From: JAYZDP01 sp036337765
GTDB taxonomy: Bacteria; Acidobacteriota; Thermoanaerobaculia; Multivoradales; Multivoraceae
DNA: 7,342 bases
Reading direction: 5' to 3'
Assembly (NCBI GenBank): GCA_036337765.1
Contig: JAYZDP010000123.1
Location: 1-7,342 of the forward strand
Shown: positions 4,904 through 7,342 of the stretch, one piece after another
Layout of the letters: each line of letters opens with the position of its first letter
How positions within the stretch are numbered: the stretch's first letter is position 1
Program-made: the position numbers and the translations under genes
The notes under the pieces: model-generated
Told to the model about the DNA's origin: nothing
What the model saw: only the letters and a program-made list of their open reading frames with translations
Database searches by the model: none

Positions 4904-7342
4904 TCAGATCCCCGGCAGCTCGATACGCACCCTGAGTCCGCCCTGGTCTCGATTCGTCGCGTGAATGGTGCCACCGTGGCCCTCGACGATGCGTTTCGCG
5001 ATCGGCAGGCCGAGCCCGGTGCCGGTATCGTGGGTCGAGAAATAGGGCTCAAAGATCCGGGCGAGATCCTCGGGGCGCACTCCGGGGCCACGATCGGTGA
5101 CCTCGATCCAGACCTTTCGGTCAGAGCCGGCGACCTCGATCTCTACCCTGCCGGAGCCGCCGCTGGCACGAATCGCGTTCTCGAGCAGGTTGCGCAGCGC
5201 TCGGCCCATCATCCGATCGTCACAGCGCACGGCGGCCCGCCCCAGCTCGCTACTGAGCGCGATGTCAACGCCCGGCGGCGGTGCCGCTAGATAGCCGTTG
5301 ACCACCTCGCGCGTGAGCGACACCAGGTCGCCGGGCTCGAGATCCATACTCGGCACCCGACTGTAGGTCGAGAACTCGCCGGCGATGTCTCTCAACTCGC
5401 CCACCTGAGCCAGAATGTTCGCGGTACAGCGCTCGAAGACGTCGCGGAAGCGCTCGGGAGAAGTCTCGAATACCTCCTTCATGTGCTCGGTGGAGAGCCG
5501 GATCGGCGTGAGCGGGTTCTTGACCTCGTGGGCGATGATCCGTGCCATCTCAGCCCACGCCTCGAGGCGCTGCGCGCGCAGGATCTCGGTGACATCCTCG
5601 ATCACCAGCAGTGCTGCGGGTGCACCGGTTCCCGGCACCGGAACCCATACCGCACTCCACTCCAGCTCCTGGTCGTCGTCGCGGCCAAGGCGCGCGCTTA
5701 CGGGTGCCTCACTCTCCGACACGTCGGCAAGAAACCCGGCCAGTCCAGGCACGCACCCCCTGGCCGCGATCGCGTCGATGGTCTCGCCGACCCGGGCTCC
5801 GAGCAGCTCCTCGGCGATCCGATTGTGCATCAGCACTCGGCGATCGCCATCGAGCGAAACCACACTCGCCGTGATGTTTTCGACCACTTGTTCCATCACC
5901 TGCTTCTCGCGTACTAGCTCGTCTCGACCGATGGCGATGCGCGCCGCCATCTCGTCGATCGCGGATACCAACGTGCGCAGCTCGGGCTCAGTCGGATCTA
6001 GCCGCAGCGACGGCTCACCACGCGCGATGCGGTCGGTGCCCTCTACGATCTCCATCACCGGGCGGGTGAAGCCCGCAGCGAGCCGTGCCGAGACCGCGAG
6101 CATCAGCAACAGGAGGCCGATCGTCACCAGGAACGCCTGCCTGCTCAGGGCACCTAGTTGCGCCGCAACCTCTTCCTCCTGGGCGACGAGAAGAGTTGAG
6201 AGGTAGAACCGGCGCTCCGAAGCCTGCGGAATCTCTGGCAGCTCCAGCACCGCGTAGAGCTCCAGATACGACCGGCCGCCGCCGGCGCGGGTCCGCGAGG
6301 CGGTTTCGGCCCGGCGCAGGACGAGGTCGGAATACACGTCACCGGGGATGCGCTGCGGTAGAAGGTTGGCCGTGAAGAGCGCCGGCAGGCTGGAGGCGAA
6401 GTACTCGCTTCCCCAGTACACGTTGACCTCCTGAGCCACGACCGAGGAAAGCCAGTCTAAGACCTCCTGCTCCAGTGCGGTGCGCAGACCGAAGCCCGGA
6501 TCGAGAGCCAGGAGGTAATCGCTGAGCACCCGCTGGGCGACCACGAGCGAGACCTCCGCCGCCTCCCGGTGCTCGGCCCGCAGTCTCTCGCCCATGGCCT
6601 GGAACAGCACCAGGTTCAGCAGCAGGAGCGGCAAGACGATCAGCAGCGCGTAAATGACGATCAGACGGCGCGGATAGGAGACCAAAAAGGCTCGCAGGCG
6701 GTCGCGAAAGCCGGCGTCGCCGAGCCCCAGCAGCACGGCGAGCAAGATCAGCACGACCGCCAGCAGCAGAGTCCCCGCGGCGTGCACAGCCACCTGCTCG
6801 AGCGCCACTACGCTCCCCAGCCAGGGCACTGAGACGCTCGATCCGGCGGCTCCGCCGGCGTAGAGCGCTCGCGGTGCGCCGTTCCCAGCACCGCCCATCA
6901 GCAGATCCTCGAACAGCCCCCCTAACACCAGTTCGTCAGGCCGGGCCCCCAACAGCGGTACGACCCAGAATCGCACGATCGCGAGCCGCCCGTCCGTCGC
7001 AGGTATCTCCAGCTCTCCCTCTTCCCACACTTCAGCCCTACGACCCGTCTCTGCCATAGCCGCGGGGTCGAAGCTGCCGTCGTGCACCGGCAAGCCGAAG
7101 GAGAAGGAGGCCGGAGGGCCCGGTCCGAGCGATACCGCCAGCGCCGACAGGGCCTCGCCTTGCCTCAGCGGCGACCGTCGCCACAGGCTCACAGCGAGGT
7201 CACGGATCTCAGTGCGGGGATCCCGCTCGAGCACGGCCCTCGCTTCGTTCGACCGCAAGAAGCGCGCCGTCTCGTCGCGCAGTTGCACAGCCCGAGCGGC
7301 CGGTTCGATGGTCGGCTCGGCAGCCCGCTCGGCGACCGCCCT
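4904..7342 (-). CDS. NtrY-like membrane sensor histidine kinase, 5'-partial
   Basis: The reading frame is still open at the right edge, so the true start is probably outside; 813 codons are visible. Residues below count from the GTG at 7288 (add 18 from the edge). Residues 1-165 are probably extracytoplasmic. Membrane segment 169-190, a basic cytosolic loop (RDRLRAFLVSYPRR) and segment 206-231 follow. Residues 232-383 form a second extracytoplasmic sensor region, then segment 384-404, a HAMP domain (405-455) and a PAS domain (465-570). The HisKA dimerisation helix carries AHEVKNPLTPI with the phosphorylated His587. The HATPase domain has N-box RNLLENAIRAS (699-709), DRGPG (732-736), FEPYFST and GTGLGL (756-761). 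HEVKNPLTPI is typical of NtrY-like kinases, which sense an envelope or nitrogen-related signal and phosphorylate NtrX-type regulators. No regulator gene follows; it may lie beyond the right edge or elsewhere. The kinase appears to be upstream in one operon with the cyclotransferase and AIM24-type genes. Confidence 0.92.
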   Translation of the reverse strand, partial: RAVAERAAEPTIEPAARAVQLRDETARFLRSNEARAVLERDPRTEIRDLAVSLWRRSPLRQGEALSALAVSLGPGPPASFSFGLPVHDGSFDPAAMAETGRRAEVWEEGELEIPATDGRLAIVRFWVVPLLGARPDELVLGGLFEDLLMGGAGNGAPRALYAGGAAGSSVSVPWLGSVVALEQVAVHAAGTLLLAVVLILLAVLLGLGDAGFRDRLRAFLVSYPRRLIVIYALLIVLPLLLLNLVLFQAMGERLRAEHREAAEVSLVVAQRVLSDYLLALDPGFGLRTALEQEVLDWLSSVVAQEVNVYWGSEYFASSLPALFTANLLPQRIPGDVYSDLVLRRAETASRTRAGGGRSYLELYAVLELPEIPQASERRFYLSTLLVAQEEEVAAQLGALSRQAFLVTIGLLLLMLAVSARLAAGFTRPVMEIVEGTDRIARGEPSLRLDPTEPELRTLVSAIDEMAARIAIGRDELVREKQVMEQVVENITASVVSLDGDRRVLMHNRIAEELLGARVGETIDAIAARGCVPGLAGFLADVSESEAPVSARLGRDDDQELEWSAVWVPVPGTGAPAALLVIEDVTEILRAQRLEAWAEMARIIAHEVKNPLTPIRLSTEHMKEVFETSPERFRDVFERCTANILAQVGELRDIAGEFSTYSRVPSMDLEPGDLVSLTREVVNGYLAAPPPGVDIALSSELGRAAVRCDDRMMGRALRNLLENAIRASGGSGRVEIEVAGSDRKVWIEVTDRGPGVRPEDLARIFEPYFSTHDTGTGLGLPIAKRIVEGHGGTIHATNRDQGGLRVRIELPGI

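Noticed and set aside
5415..6206. Long plus-strand Ser/Arg-rich frame opposite the kinase
   Set aside because: Antisense shadow of the kinase HAMP, PAS and HisKA domains; composition is not protein-like.

Overview
This is a GC-rich bacterial chromosomal window with dense gene packing, several GTG starts and operon overlaps. It shows no phage, plasmid, insertion sequence, CRISPR or rRNA signal. The mix of genes suggests a deeply branching soil or marine Gram-negative bacterium, such as Acidobacteriota or the former Deltaproteobacteria/Myxococcota. These genes are an NtrY-type kinase, a bacterial glutaminyl cyclase lipoprotein, a GYF_2-AIM24 fusion, a TenI-like enzyme and an RluD-type pseudouridine synthase. 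The lineage is an inference from protein style, not from a search. The lipoprotein signal with Ser after the lipid Cys fits a diderm cell.

Layout, left to right. Positions 1-545 hold no gene I can defend, although codon-position bias in one frame hints at former or atypical coding sequence. A plus-strand operon follows at 546-2393. It encodes a small membrane protein (546-797), a ThiE/TenI-superfamily protein (778-1419) and an RluA/RluD-family rRNA pseudouridine synthase (1419-2393). The three genes overlap each other by 20 bases and 1 base, and a TACAAT -10 box lies just ahead of the first GTG. Facing this operon is a minus-strand tRNA-Gly (anticodon CCC, CCA encoded, 2421-2495) with a recognisable sigma70 promoter at 2544-2572. 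From the same intergenic gap a divergent promoter drives a short orphan protein (2652-2921). Its GTG sits 6 bases after the -10 box, so its mRNA is probably leaderless.

The right-hand part is a minus-strand operon read from the right edge leftward. First is a 5'-truncated NtrY-like membrane sensor histidine kinase (4904-7342, start beyond the window). Next is a glutaminyl-peptide cyclotransferase lipoprotein (3985-4818), and last a GYF_2-AIM24/TIGR00266 protein (2940-3947). The spacers between them contain small hairpins. No response regulator is present within the window.

Most of the window is housekeeping or envelope function. I see no convincing new defence or mobile system. The points most worth a second look are the TenI-like protein lacking the metal ligands of thiamine phosphate synthase, the two apparently leaderless transcripts, the orphan 89-residue protein, the GYF_2-AIM24 fusion within a kinase operon, and the unexplained first 545 bases.
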